Below are positions 1 through 8,588 of a stretch of DNA of 64,000 bases, piece after piece. This DNA is from Odontesthes bonariensis. Its lineage: Eukaryota; Chordata; Actinopteri; Atheriniformes; Atherinopsidae. The DNA lies in assembly GCF_027942865.1 (NCBI RefSeq), contig NC_134510.1, forward strand, positions 12,118,743-12,182,742, written 5' to 3'. Positions within the stretch are counted from its first letter, which is position 1; each line of letters begins with the position of its first letter. The notes beneath the pieces are model-generated. The model saw only the letters and a program-made list of their open reading frames with translations. It was not told where the DNA came from and did no database searches. The position numbers were made by a program, and so were the translations under genes.

Positions 1-627
1 TACAGACTCTTGGATAATACAATTTAATTTGATGCACTTTAGTAGAAATGAGTAGAAAAAAAGCTTCTTCTGAGTTTTAAAGGCATTCTACCAACAGGAT
101 GATATCTACTGTAAACTGCCTCCCAGGTTTGTTCTGTCATATCTGTGGAATGAGGCTATTAGTCAAAGAAGAAAGACTAAATCAAATGTTATAGCTGATC
201 ATTTAGAATTCAGATGAGTAAAATATTCCTTATGTGTCTGACAGACTGCAGAAAGCTTTGTAGGGTCTGCTTTTAAGTGTTGCATCAGAAGATGGTCCTT
301 CTCTGAGGCAAAGTTATTGTTTGGTGTTTCATTTAACAGAGGAGAGAGTAAGTGTAAAAACTGTTCATTTTTATTGATTCCAGCACCAAAGCAGCATGTA
401 AAATGTAAATGCAAACCATTTTTTTAAATACATAATTTACAAACAATGTCTTTAAAGAACAACAATGTCCCACTGGTTGTCTTTCAGTCCCAATTGTCTG
501 CGTCTTGTCTGGACTGTGTTATTTCTGCAGGTGTAGGTGAGCAGATCTTCTCTGTGTGTCTGTGAGGAGCTTCACACACGGAGACAGCTTCATCTGTACG
601 GCTCGGTGTGGGATGCTTTTCATCGTT
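1..627 (-). other. AT-rich flank, possible 3' UTR of a minus-strand gene
   Basis: No gene is recognised on the plus strand. If the exon at 628-744 is real, this stretch is its downstream sequence: the minus strand carries AATAAA at 370-375, about 250 bases beyond the proposed stop, which is a normal distance for a poly(A) signal. The rest is AT-rich with no tRNA, repeat or coding signal that I can name. Confidence 0.25.
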
Positions 628-744
628 TCAGCTGGGGCCGATCAACAGTCCGGTGTCTGGGAGCAGATTTGGTGCTGGAGTGTGTTCAGGGGACGGCTGT
701 GCTGCTGGAGCTTCCTGGGAATGGTCCATGTCCACTGTGAGGTG
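628..744 (-). CDS. Possible last coding exon of a host gene (partial, unidentified)
   Basis: On the minus strand a long pyrimidine tract ends in TAG at 747-745. This is a good splice-acceptor shape, and it is followed by 38 open codons and a TGA stop at 630-628. The reading is rich in proline, alanine and acidic residues (for example QEAPAAQPSPEHTPAPN) and has no recognisable domain. A poly(A) signal follows at 370-375. The acceptor, the open frame and the poly(A) signal are seen in the sequence; that they form one gene is inference. Upstream exons were not found with confidence. A minus-strand frame around 1000-1110 also ends in a stop but lacks clear splice sites. The product is unknown. 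Confidence 0.28.
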   Translation of the reverse strand, partial: HLTVDMDHSQEAPAAQPSPEHTPAPNLLPDTGLLIGPS

Positions 745-1687
745 CTACAAGGAAGACAGAAAGAAAGTCCTGATTTAAGCTTAAGCATAACTTTGTGACA
801 ATTTTGTCATATTTTCTTTTTAAAATAGCAGCTTGTTTCCTTACTTTTCTCTATAATATCAGCTAATATCATCTAAATGCAGTATTTAATGTGCCTTTTA
901 ATCACGTTCTGTGACACTAAAAAGGACCTACCCCAAGTCCTCCTTTATTTCTTTTTTTTTTAACATCAGCTTTCCTCATCCGGCTGGGAGCTCCTCGTCG
1001 TCACGAAAACCCTGGGTGCATATCCGGCAATGTCGGGTCCACAGTCTTTCTCCTTCGGACCTGCGCTCGAGTCTCATCTCATCCATGATCACCTCGGTAA
1101 AACACAGCAGGAAAAGGAAGGAAAAACTGCACAAGTACTCAACATGTGTGAGCTAGCACACGTTCATTTCTGTAGATTTCATTCATTAGTTAGACGGAAT
1201 CATGCACTCACCTGTTTTGCACAATACGTTACCTGCGGTAGCTCAGGTGTTCCACTTTGTCCTCCGTTGGTGTCAGAGTTGTTGTTTCTTTGTCATCCGC
1301 TGGTCCTTCCATCAGCAGGAAGCCCACAGAGGCTTTTTTGAGTAACTACCCCAACACTGGTTATCATTTAAGATACTTGTATTATGTCGCCAAGACGTGT
1401 TTTTCTTTTTATTGTCTATGTGTAGGGTCAGATAAACAGGTGAATGATACCCAGGCTCCGCCCTCGCAGTGACGCAACACCTTTGGCTCTGCTACACTTA
1501 CTCAGGCAAACTGCTCATTCAGGTGGATTCGAGTTCCCGAAAAAATGGGAACTCCATCCACTTTGTCGGGAAGCAATCAACTTTGAGCAGCGCCAACGGC
1601 CCAGGGTGGCGTGTTCAAGGTAGTGACATGGTTGAACTGCCACTCAACCCATGGATTGTACACGGAAGCGCTTCATTTAATATCAAC
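745..1687. other. No recognisable gene
   Basis: Short frames occur on both strands but none has a recognisable domain. A T-rich run lies at about 949-961. The 5' part of the plus-strand frame that opens at 1469 does not resemble the helicase sequence that follows it, so it is treated as unrelated. Confidence 0.4.
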
Positions 1688-1948
1688 ATGGAGCAGCGTC
1701 AAGCTTTTGACACTGCTGTAGATGCTGTAATGAAAGTGTTCGACGGGAGATTCTCGTTAAAAATCGAGCAAAGAACAGCCCTTGAATCATTTCTTGACAG
1801 GAAAGACGTTTTCGCCTTGCTCCCTACTGGCTTTGGTAAGAGTTTAATCTACCAGTTAGCCCCGCTGGTAGCTAAATCATACGTCAGAGGAAAGAGTGGT
1901 GTGATTGGCTTAAGCTTAGGCACAGCCTTTTCTGGCCACAACCAGTAG
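1688..1948 (+). pseudogene. RecQ-like DNA helicase, N-terminal fragment
   Basis: From the ATG at 1688 the frame reads MEQRQAFDTAVDAVMKVFDG, then a Q-motif-like segment and a Walker A motif, LLPTGFGKSLIYQLAPLVAK, at about residues 44-63. This is the start of an SF2 RecQ-family ATP-dependent DNA helicase, which would use ATP to unwind DNA in the nucleus. Only the first ATP-binding motif is present. After the segment LVAKS the sequence stops resembling the family and the frame ends at 1948, so the DEAH box, the second RecA lobe and the RQC region are missing. RecQ-like fragments of this kind are often multicopy in fish genomes. It could be a dead gene copy, an exon of a fragmented gene or cargo of a mobile element. 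The family assignment rests on the motif; loss of function is inferred from length. Confidence 0.6.
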
Positions 1949-2046
1949 CAACCCGAGGGAGGTGGGTTGACCAGGCCATTTCGAATCGTATTCGTTATGG
2001 TCTTGGTCAGACCAGAATCTCGAAGAGATTTGAAAGTCTATGTTAA
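1949..2046. other. Spacer between helicase and LINE fragments
   Basis: No feature is seen. The sequence loses helicase similarity just before this interval and gains LINE similarity just after it, so at least one insertion or deletion breakpoint lies here. Confidence 0.4.
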
Positions 2047-2707
2047 TCAGGCTAGGTGAATGACATCTCGAATCCCTATACTGCACTCTTTAAGTCTGTG
2101 TCTGTCAGAGTTATATGTAAAGAAATAGTCAATTCTTGAGTGCACTCTATGACTTGCTGAATAAAATGTATACCGTCTTTCTGTTGGGTGGAGCTCCCTC
2201 CATACATCAATCATCCCGAGCTCTGTCAACATGTGTCAGCAGGACACAGTTACTCTGGTGTGGGAGCAGATATCTTTAATGTGTTAGAGGAGTCTAGCTT
2301 ACATTGTAGCTGCATACTCCAGTCTCCTCCACATATTAAAACCCCAGTGGCTTCGGAAGCAATCAAACCAAAAATTTCTCTAATAAAGGAATTATCCTTG
2401 CCAGGTGATACATACACATTAACTAGTGTGACCTCTTTCTGTTTAAGGAACCCCTAGATTTCAGAAACCACTTGGAAATTCACTCTATTACGAATCATTA
2501 TTGCTACCCCTCTTTTTCTCCCTTTCTTATAACATGAGTAGAATGTATTTCTAAAACCATATTTTTTTTAACTTTTCATTCTGTCGAGATGGGTCTCCTG
2601 CCAGAATATTACATGCAGTTTCTCTCTCTTCATCTTTGCAATAACCTTGCCTCACTTGATTGGATTGTGTAAGCCCTTTACATTGAGGGTAACTACCCTA
2701 TATTCCT
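2047..2707 (-). mobile_element. L1-type LINE, endonuclease-domain fragment
   Basis: Read on the minus strand from 2707 down, the sequence encodes the start of an L1-clade ORF2 apurinic-type endonuclease. The expected order is visible: VTLNVKGLHNPIK, then VIFWQETHL (catalytic QET motif), then a VNVYVSPG segment, a GGDW segment (GGDFN-like), and finally LIDVWR-like GMIDVWRELHPTERRYTF followed by SRIDYFF, which are hallmarks of the domain's end. In ORF2 this domain nicks target DNA for reverse transcription. The reading is interrupted, with a TGA after PIK, a TAA after QETHLDRMKS and frame changes, and no reverse transcriptase domain follows. It is therefore an old fragment truncated at both ends. 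Clade is judged from motifs only. Confidence 0.75.
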
Positions 2708-3166
2708 GACATTGCATTTATATCCACAGATAACACAGGTAGGGGAATGACATTGCAAGATAAAACAAGCCAGTAAATGGAAAAACTACCCTGTGTACAA
2801 CTCTTGTTTCACAGGGTACTGAAAAAGATTTCAGGAAGCTGACGCAACGGAACGAGAATGCTACGTAGGTAAATTGCTTGGCAAGAGGCTGTAGTATGCC
2901 CTCCACTTTAAGACTACTGCCGTGACATGCCCCAACAATTTCAGCAGGCATAAAAAGCTATTTGGGAGTTTTAAATGCTTTCGTCCAATTCCTTCAAATC
3001 AGATTTCCCTTTTCCATCACTGATCCGATCCATTATATTGCTCACCTAAGATCATTCTTTAAAAGGATGTCTGTACATACCTCGTCCGTTTGACTACACA
3101 TAGCCCGCTGCTAAATGGACAACGAGGCACAAGAGGCAACATCCATAGTTCACAAAAATCAAAGGC
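2708..3166. other. Unassigned flank
   Basis: A minus-strand open frame at 2718-2951 lies upstream of the LINE fragment and could be more of the same element, but it has no motif I recognise. Nothing else is seen. Confidence 0.3.
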
Positions 3167-3225
3167 TCCCTGGTGGTCTGCTGGCTAGGATTTGGTGTTT
3201 TCACTGTCGTGGTGTAGGTCAGGAA
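3167..3225 (+). pseudogene. tRNA-Glu-like pseudogene lacking the T arm
   Basis: The first 44 bases follow vertebrate tRNA-Glu: acceptor TCCCTGG, TG, D stem GTCT and AGGA around a D loop, then an anticodon arm whose loop reads TTTTCAC. That gives anticodon TTC (Glu). The variable region then runs almost directly into an acceptor 3' side (GGTCAGGAA), so the T stem-loop and the B box are missing. Without a B box it should not recruit TFIIIC normally. It may be a decayed tRNA gene or the head of a tRNA-Glu-derived SINE. Its closeness to a large tRNA array is notable but may be chance. Confidence 0.6.
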
Positions 3226-3519
3226 TGTTTTATTTATTTAGTCATCTATCAACTGTTTTTCTTGCAGGGCTATGACACACTCACTCTTACTCAGGAATCT
3301 TTCTATTTCTCCCTGAAATAAGAGAGAAGTCTAAAGCGTGAAACTTGTGCTTGCTTGGATTCATTCTCCAGATGCGCAGAATTGCTTTCATCTAAGGCTA
3401 AAATGTTCACAACTTCAGTACAATGCACTATGCCAATTAATTTGCCAGTTAGGAAGAGTTTACCACAGTGTTGCAACCTGTACCGTGTGCACTGCTTTCG
3501 GGTCCCTGATGGTCTAGTG
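3226..3519. other. Unassigned flank before the hAT element
   Basis: No gene, RNA or repeat is recognised. The right edge is the apparent hAT terminus at 3520. Confidence 0.3.
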
Positions 3520-5642
3520 CAGACCTGGGCATTGTACGGCCCCCGGGCCGCATACGGCCCTTTGGTTGACTCTGACCGGCCCGTGTAAGGTTAATTGGAA
3601 ATTACAAAATAAACATATTTTCTTATTTTACGTGATGCATGGACTGAAGCTGCATTTTATTTTTATTTTGAAGTTGTTTTTTATTCACGTACATGATGAT
3701 GTAAAACGTATATCGAGACATGCACATGATTGGATCGTTGTCACTAGCAAGTCACAAGACGACTTTAGCCCTCAGAAATGTCTGCTCATGCTAAAAAAAG
3801 AAAGGTAGATGCCGAATGCAGGGTTTTCAACAAAAATTGGACTGCTAAGTATTTATTTACTGAAGTCAGAGGTAAAGCCGTGTGTTTAGTTTGCGGGGAG
3901 CAGATCGCCGTGTTTAAGGACTACAATTTGAGTCAGCATTAGGAGACGAAACACGCGGAGAAATTCAAGAACGTGACTGATGCTGAAAGGGCGCGGACAT
4001 CGGAAGCTTTGCTAGCTAAACTGCAAAAGCAGCAAGGCTTTTTTACCAAGCTTCACACATCCAGGGATGCAGCAACCAAGACCAGCTTTGTGATATCCCA
4101 CAAAATCGCTAAAAACAGTAAGCCATTCTCGGAGGAGGAGTTTATCAAAGAGTGCTTGGTGGACTCTGCAGCACTAATATGCCCTGAACAAAAAGAAGCA
4201 TTTGAGAAAGTCCCGCTCTCCAGGCGAACCATGACGAGAAGGGTCGAGGACATATCGGGGAATCTGGAGCTTCAGCTGCAACGTGAAGTGGCAAGTTTTG
4301 ACTTTTTCTCCTTGGCTTTGGACGAAAGCTGTGATGTCCGTGACACAGCCCAGTTACTCGTATTTGTCCGCGGGATAACGCCGGACTTCAAGATTACGGA
4401 GGAGCTGGCAGCAATGCGGTCGATGAAAGGGACGACTCTAGGGAGCGATGTCTTCACGGAGGTATGCGTGCATGGACACACTGGGACTGAAATGGGACAG
4501 ACTGGCAGGTGTCACAACGGACGGTTGTCCAAATCTTACAGGGAAAAATATGGGACTTTTAAAACGTATGCAAGATAAAGTGACTGAAATCGACACAGAT
4601 CAGAAATTGGTATTTTTGCATTGTATTATACACCAACATGTGTTGTGCAAGTCACTGCTAAAAATGAACCATGTTATTGATGTTGTTACTAAAATAGTAA
4701 ACTTCATTAGGGCACGGGCATTGAATCACAGACAGTTTGTCGCACTTTTGGAGGACCATGAGTCTGAGCATAGTGACATCGGCTACCACACAGCTGTCAG
4801 ATGGCTCAGCCTGGGCAAAGTGCTAAAAAGAGTTTGGGACCTGAAAACAGAGATTCAAGAGTTTTGTCAGATGAAAGGCAAAGACATCCCAGAGCTCTCA
4901 GATGAGGACTGTATGGCAGATTTTGCATTTGCTGTTGATGTGACTGCACTGATGAATGAACTGAACACCAAACTGCAAGGCAGGGGCCTTTTTGTTCATG
5001 AAATGCACACCCTGGTGAAGGCTTTCATGAGAAAGATGCTGTTTCTTTCAAGCCAACTGGAGAGCAACAATCTCACTCACATGCAAACCCTGAAAGAAGT
5101 CACACCATCAGCTGATCACCTCCACAGGTACTCATCCATGTTAGGAGCATTGCATTGTGAGTTTTTAAGGAGATTTGAAGATCTCAGAAAAATCGAGGAT
5201 GAAATGCACATGATTTCCTCTCCCTTTACCTGCAGTGTAGATAATGCACCCAGTGATGTTCAGCTGGAACTCATTGACCTGCAGTCTGATGCAGTACTGG
5301 CAGAGCACTTTAAATCAGGATGTCTGCTGGATTTCTACTCTTCTCTCAAGGAGGATAACTTTCCAAACATGAAGAGACATGCTCAGAAGATGTTGGTTCT
5401 CTTTGGCTCTACCTACATATGTGAACAAACATTTTCAATGATGAAGTTTACGAAGTCCAGGTATAGATCATCTCTCACTGACGACCATCTGTCAGCTGTA
5501 CTTCGCATCTCCACCTCAGACATTCAACCTGACTTCGATGCACTTGTTAAAGGCACAAAACTGAAATAGCAGATCGATGGAATTTTTTTATGGTTTTAAA
5601 ATAAATTTAGGCCCCTGGATAGTCCTGATTAGGCCCAATAAA
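3520..5642 (+). mobile_element. hAT-superfamily DNA transposon remnant
   Basis: The left end is taken at CAGACCTGGGCA (3520-3531), followed by GC-rich ggcccccgggccg, which is the usual shape of the terminus of Charlie/ZBED-type hAT elements. One transposase frame follows (3778-5569), then two AATAAA signals at 5600-5605 and 5637-5642. I could not find the matching inverted terminus (TGCCCAGGTCTG) or an 8-bp target duplication downstream, so the right end is uncertain and probably lost. The next sequence looks like a promoter from about 5671. The end coordinate is therefore a minimum based on the second poly(A) signal. Confidence 0.7.
3778..5569 (+). pseudogene. hAT transposase (GTF2IRD2/ZBED-like), inactivated
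   Basis: The ATG at 3778 opens a basic N terminus (MSAHAKKRKVDAE) and a BED-type zinc finger with C36, C39, H54 and H59. The body contains LALDESCDV (first acidic residue of the RNase H-like core) and GVTTDGCPNLTGKN (second). The C terminus holds the hATC dimerisation segment, with CEQTFSMMKFTKSRYRSSLTD near its end. The protein would bind the element's ends and cut and paste it in the nucleus. Two lesions are visible: a TAG at 3940-3942 inside the zinc finger, and a frameshift at about 4462-4470 where one base appears lost between FTEV and ACMDTLG. The rest is open, so the copy is fairly young but not functional as it stands. It resembles the family that gave rise to host GTF2IRD2 and ZBED5-like genes. 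Confidence 0.85.
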
Positions 5643-5670
5643 CTATCACCACATTTGACTCGAATAGCCC

Positions 5671-5718
5671 GCCATTTGGCAAACCGGAAGTAGCAGACGA
5701 CAGGTGCGTGACGTCACG
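5671..5718 (+). promoter_or_regulatory. Compact YY1/ETS/CRE-type core promoter
   Basis: Within 50 bases lie a YY1-like GCCAT (5671-5675, context cGCCATttgg), an ETS site CCGGAAGT (5684-5691) and a full palindromic cAMP response element TGACGTCA (5709-5716) inside CGTGACGTCACG. No TATA box is seen. This combination is typical of vertebrate housekeeping, TATA-less promoters, and it sits 38 bases before an ATG in good context (A at -3) at 5754. The sites are seen in the sequence; activity is inference. Whether it belongs to a host gene or to the neighbouring mobile element cannot be settled here. Confidence 0.5.
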
Positions 5719-5753
5719 AGTGCCAGCTGCTGGAACAACCCCCAACAATCAAC

Positions 5754-5870
5754 ATGTCTGATACTAGTAGTTCTAGTAGCGAAGGCAGCAGTTTGCCAGA
5801 CCTGGACAGCTTCTTCACGGCAAATTTCGATCCGAATATTGTTGATGACAATGAAGAGCCTGAAGAAGAA
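5754..5870 (+). pseudogene. First-exon-like acidic, serine-rich reading frame cut by the tRNA array
   Basis: The ATG at 5754 opens 39 codons beginning MSDTSSSSSEGSSLPDLD and ending in an acidic stretch (DDNEEPEEE). The composition is that of a disordered, phosphorylatable N terminus. I do not recognise the protein. The frame formally continues into the tRNA-Asp at 5896, but from 5871 on every base belongs to the 897-bp repeat, so the coding part ends at the junction. It lies just behind the YY1/ETS/CRE cluster. It is either the severed first exon of a host gene or a captured fragment; a splice donor before 5870 is not evident. Confidence 0.4.
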
Positions 5871-5895
5871 ACGACTGTGTCAGTCACACAGAAAT

Positions 5896-5967
5896 TCCTC
5901 GTTAGTATAATGGACAGTATCTCCGCCTGTCACGCGGAAGATCGGGGTTCGATTCCCAGACGGGGAG
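5896..5967 (+). tRNA. tRNA-Asp (GTC), U1
   Basis: Decodes GAC/GAU. First gene of the array, 25 bases from its edge. C64A (CCCAG) gives one T-stem mismatch; the rest is consensus. Confidence 0.88.
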
Positions 5968-5976
5968 CAAATGGGC

Positions 5977-5980
5977 TTTT
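5977..5980 (+). terminator. Pol III terminator of tRNA-Asp (U1 as type example)
   Basis: TTTT lies 10 bases after the tRNA-Asp 3' end. The equivalent TTTT inside the motif CTTTTAT is present after the tRNA-Asp of every unit whatever the class of tag in between. Confidence 0.85.
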
Positions 5981-6206
5981 ATCAGCTGCCTGCCACCAAG
6001 TAATGATTGTTTTGATACTCTCACCCATCTTCGGCCTAAATGTCAATAGCCCCCTTCAAATAGCCTAACATGAGGCCAGGTTGCTTCGGTCAAAAGCCCT
6101 TTCCCGTTTACTATGGTGTTAAGTGCAAACCAAGACCTTATAATCAACAATGTGCCTTTTGCTAATGATTCTGTCCTGCCCAAAGCACGGTAGAAGGTTG
6201 TGACAA

Positions 6207-6225
6207 CACAGCTAGTTGAGCTGTG
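6207..6225. other. Spacer inverted repeat, left-domain type (U1 as type example)
   Basis: CACAGCT (6207-6213) and AGCTGTG (6219-6225) form a perfect 7-bp inverted repeat around a five-base loop. Most right-domain units read CACAGCT then AGCAGTG, which breaks the pairing. Confidence 0.6.
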
Positions 6226-6375
6226 GTCAGAAGATTCTCATGCAACAAGTGTCTTGGCTGTTGTTTAACAGGGCTCCTGAGGCAAACAAAAAGTAGGCAT
6301 AGCATTTGGAAGCAAGAACTGTTCGGAAGTAAAGCGGCCACAATAATCTTTAAACAAGATGATGCAGTGGCAGAA

Positions 6376-6399
6376 TAGCAATACGACATGGTATTGCTA
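6376..6399. other. Conserved 9-bp spacer hairpin (U1 as type example)
   Basis: TAGCAATAC (6376-6384) and GTATTGCTA (6391-6399) pair perfectly around GACATG. The element recurs in nearly every unit, about 60 bases beyond the tRNA-Leu 3' end and past its terminator. U6, U9, U12, U19 and U21 have one C-to-T change that leaves a G-T pair; U37 changes only the loop. Confidence 0.7.
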
Positions 6400-6432
6400 A
6401 GCAAGGAGTAAACTTGGGTTGCCTTGCCAGAG

Positions 6433-6452
6433 AAAATGGTTCTCTAGGAGAA
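6433..6452 (-). terminator. tRNA-Leu trailer hairpin and pol III terminator (U1 as type example)
   Basis: On the minus strand the tRNA-Leu trailer contains TTCTC (6452-6448), a three-base loop and GAGAA (6444-6440), then TTTT at 6436-6433, 24 bases past the tRNA end. The TTTT is kept in all units; the small stem is altered in units reading TTCTGTAGG, TTCTATAGG or TCCTCTAGG on the plus strand. Confidence 0.7.
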
Positions 6453-6460
6453 GTCTGCAA

Positions 6461-6543
6461 TGTCAGAAGTGGGATTTGAACCCACACCTCCAGGGGAGAC
6501 TGCGACCTTAACGCAGCGCCTTAGACCGCTCGGCCATCCTGAC
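6461..6543 (-). tRNA. tRNA-Leu (AAG), U1
   Basis: Decodes CUU, and CUC/CUA if A34 becomes inosine. C48T only. Confidence 0.92.
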
Positions 6544-6793
6544 TACTAAAAGGAATATTTGACGACACTGTCGGCGGGCCCAGGTATCATTCCAGCGAAC
6601 ATGTGGGTCTGCGTTGTGTTCGTGTTGAAGGGGAATATTCACGAGGCATGCAGCTTCATGGAAGACTCTCCTTCTGAGTGATGGGACTGTGATAGCAATT
6701 TTCCTGCACCTTGAAACGGGACACCAAAATCTTATTTCACTCCTTGGCGATAGTTGTCTTTTCGTCTGACGACTGTATCAGTCACACAGAAAT
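6544..6793. promoter_or_regulatory. Divergent intergenic region (first full copy)
   Basis: The 250 bp between the 5' ends of tRNA-Leu (-) and the next tRNA-Asp (+) is the only upstream sequence available to both genes and recurs 64 times in full. An AT-rich AAATATTCC lies 10-20 bases upstream of tRNA-Leu on its strand, a possible TATA-like pol III aid. Internal A and B boxes are probably the main promoters. Confidence 0.5.
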
Positions 6794-6865
6794 TCCTCGT
6801 TAGTATAATGGACAGTATCTCCGCCTGTCACGCGGAAGATCGGGGTTCGATTCCCCGACGGGGAG
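6794..6865 (+). tRNA. tRNA-Asp (GTC), U2
   Basis: Full consensus copy. Confidence 0.95.
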
Positions 6866-7357
6866 AAAATGCGCTTTTATCAGCTGCCTGCCACCAAGTG
6901 ATGATTGTTTTGATACTCTCACCCATCTTCGGCCTAAATGTCAATAGCCCCCTTCAAATAGCCTAACATGAGGCCAGGTTGCTTCGGTCAAAAGCCCTTT
7001 CCCGTTTACTATGGTGTTAAGTGCAAACCAAGACCTTATAATCAACAATGTGCTTTTGCTAATGATTCTGTCCTGCCCAAAGCACTGTAGAAGGTTGTGA
7101 CAACACAGCTAGTTGAGCTGTGGTCAGAAGATTCTCATGCAACAAGTGTCTTGGCTGTTGTTTAACAGGGCTCCTGAGGCAAACAAAAAGTAGGCATAGC
7201 ATTTGGAAGCAAGAACTGTTCGGAAGTAAAGCGGCCACAATAATCTTTAAACAAGATGATGCAGTGGCAGAATAGCAATACGACATGGTATTGCTAAGCA
7301 AGGAGTAAAATTGAGTGGCCTTGCCAGAGAAAATGGCTCTCTAGGAGAAGTCTGCAA

Positions 7358-7440
7358 TGTCAGAAGTGGGATTTGAACCTACACCTCCAGGGGAGACTGC
7401 GACCTTAACGCAGCGCCTTAGACCGCTCGGCCATCCTGAC
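7358..7440 (-). tRNA. tRNA-Leu (AAG), U2
   Basis: C48T and G51A; the latter breaks one T-stem pair. Confidence 0.85.
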
Positions 7441-7690
7441 TGCTAAAAGGAATATTTGACAACACTGTTGGCGGGCCCAGGCATCATTCCAGCGAATATG
7501 TGGGTCTGCGTTGTGTTCGTGTTGAAGGGGAATATTGACGAGGCATGCAGCTTCATGGAAGACTCTCCTTCTGAGTGATGGGACTGTGATAGCAATTTTC
7601 CTGCACCTTGAAACGGGACACCAAAGTCTTATTTCACTCCTTGGCGATAGTTGTCTTTTCGTCTGACGACTGTATCAGTCACACAGAAAT

Positions 7691-7762
7691 TCCTTGTTAG
7701 TATAATGGACAGTATCTCTGCCTGTCACGCGGAAGATCGGGGTTCGATTCCCCGACGGGGAG
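7691..7762 (+). tRNA. tRNA-Asp (GTC), U3
   Basis: C5T and C29T, both leaving G-U wobble pairs. Confidence 0.92.
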
Positions 7763-8255
7763 AATATGCGCTTTTATCAGCTGCCTGCCACCAAGTGATG
7801 ATTGTTTTGATACTCTCACCCATCTTCGGCCTAAATGTCAATAGCCCCCTTCAAATAGCCTAACATGAGGCCAGGTTGCTTCGGTCAAAAGCCCTTTCCC
7901 GTTTACTATGGTGTTAAGTGCAAACCAAGACCTTATAATCAACAATGTGCCTTTTGGTAATGATTCTGTCCTGCCCAAAGCACTGTAGAAGGTTGTGACA
8001 ACACAGCTTGTTTAGCTGTAGTCATAAGATTCTCATGCAACAAGTGTCTTGGCTGTTGTTTAACAGGGCTCCTGAGGCAAACAAAAAGTAGGCATAGCAT
8101 TTGGAAGAAAGAACTCTTCGGAGGTAAAGCGGCCACAATAATCTTTAAACAAGATGATGCAGTGGCAGAATAGCAATACGACATGGTATTGCTAAGCAAG
8201 GAGTAAACTTGGGTTGCCTTGCCAGAGAAAATGGTTCTCTAGGAGAAGTCTGCAA

Positions 8256-8338
8256 TGTCAGAAGTGGGATTTGAACCCACGCCTCCAGGGGAGACTGCGA
8301 CCTTAACGCAGCGCCTTAGACCGCTCGGCCATCCTGAC
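8256..8338 (-). tRNA. tRNA-Leu (AAG), U3
   Basis: Full consensus copy of the AAG form. Confidence 0.95.
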
Positions 8339-8588
8339 TACTAAAAGGAATATTTGACGACACTGTCGGCGGGCCCAGGCATCATTCCAACGAATATGTG
8401 GGTCTGCGTTGTGTTCGTGTTGAAGGGGAATATTGACGAGGCATGTAGCTTCATGGAAGACTCTCCTTCTGAGTGATGGGACTGTGATAGCAATTTTCCT
8501 GCACCTTGAAACGGGACACCAAAATCTTATTTCACTCCTTGGCGATAGTTGTCTTTTCATCTGACGACTGTATCAGTCACACAGAAAT

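Larger units (their letters stand above)
5968..6460. other. Convergent spacer (U1 as type example)
   Basis: This 493-bp interval separates the 3' ends of tRNA-Asp and tRNA-Leu and recurs in every unit. It holds the tRNA-Asp terminator at its left end, the tRNA-Leu terminator at its right end, two hairpins described separately, and an 80-codon minus-strand open frame that is not supported as coding. No other RNA gene is recognised in it. Confidence 0.7.

Noticed and set aside
990-1110. Minus-strand exon with a CRIC-containing segment
   Set aside because: The frame is open and ends in a stop, but neither a convincing splice acceptor nor a recognised domain is present.
1469-1948. An intact helicase gene of 159 residues
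   Set aside because: Only the Q-motif and Walker A region match the RecQ family. The rest of the helicase is absent and the first 73 residues are unrelated.
2718-2951. Minus-strand 77-codon frame as a LINE ORF1 end
   Set aside because: It lies in the expected place upstream of the endonuclease, but no motif supports it.
5790-5800. CAGACCTGG near 5793 as the far terminus of the hAT element
   Set aside because: It matches the left end in direct rather than inverted orientation, lies inside the first-exon-like frame and is short enough to be chance.
5990-6080. Possible C/D-box snoRNA starting at the GTGATGAT motif in the spacer
   Set aside because: A C-box-like motif is present but no CTGA D box or terminal stem follows within a normal snoRNA length.
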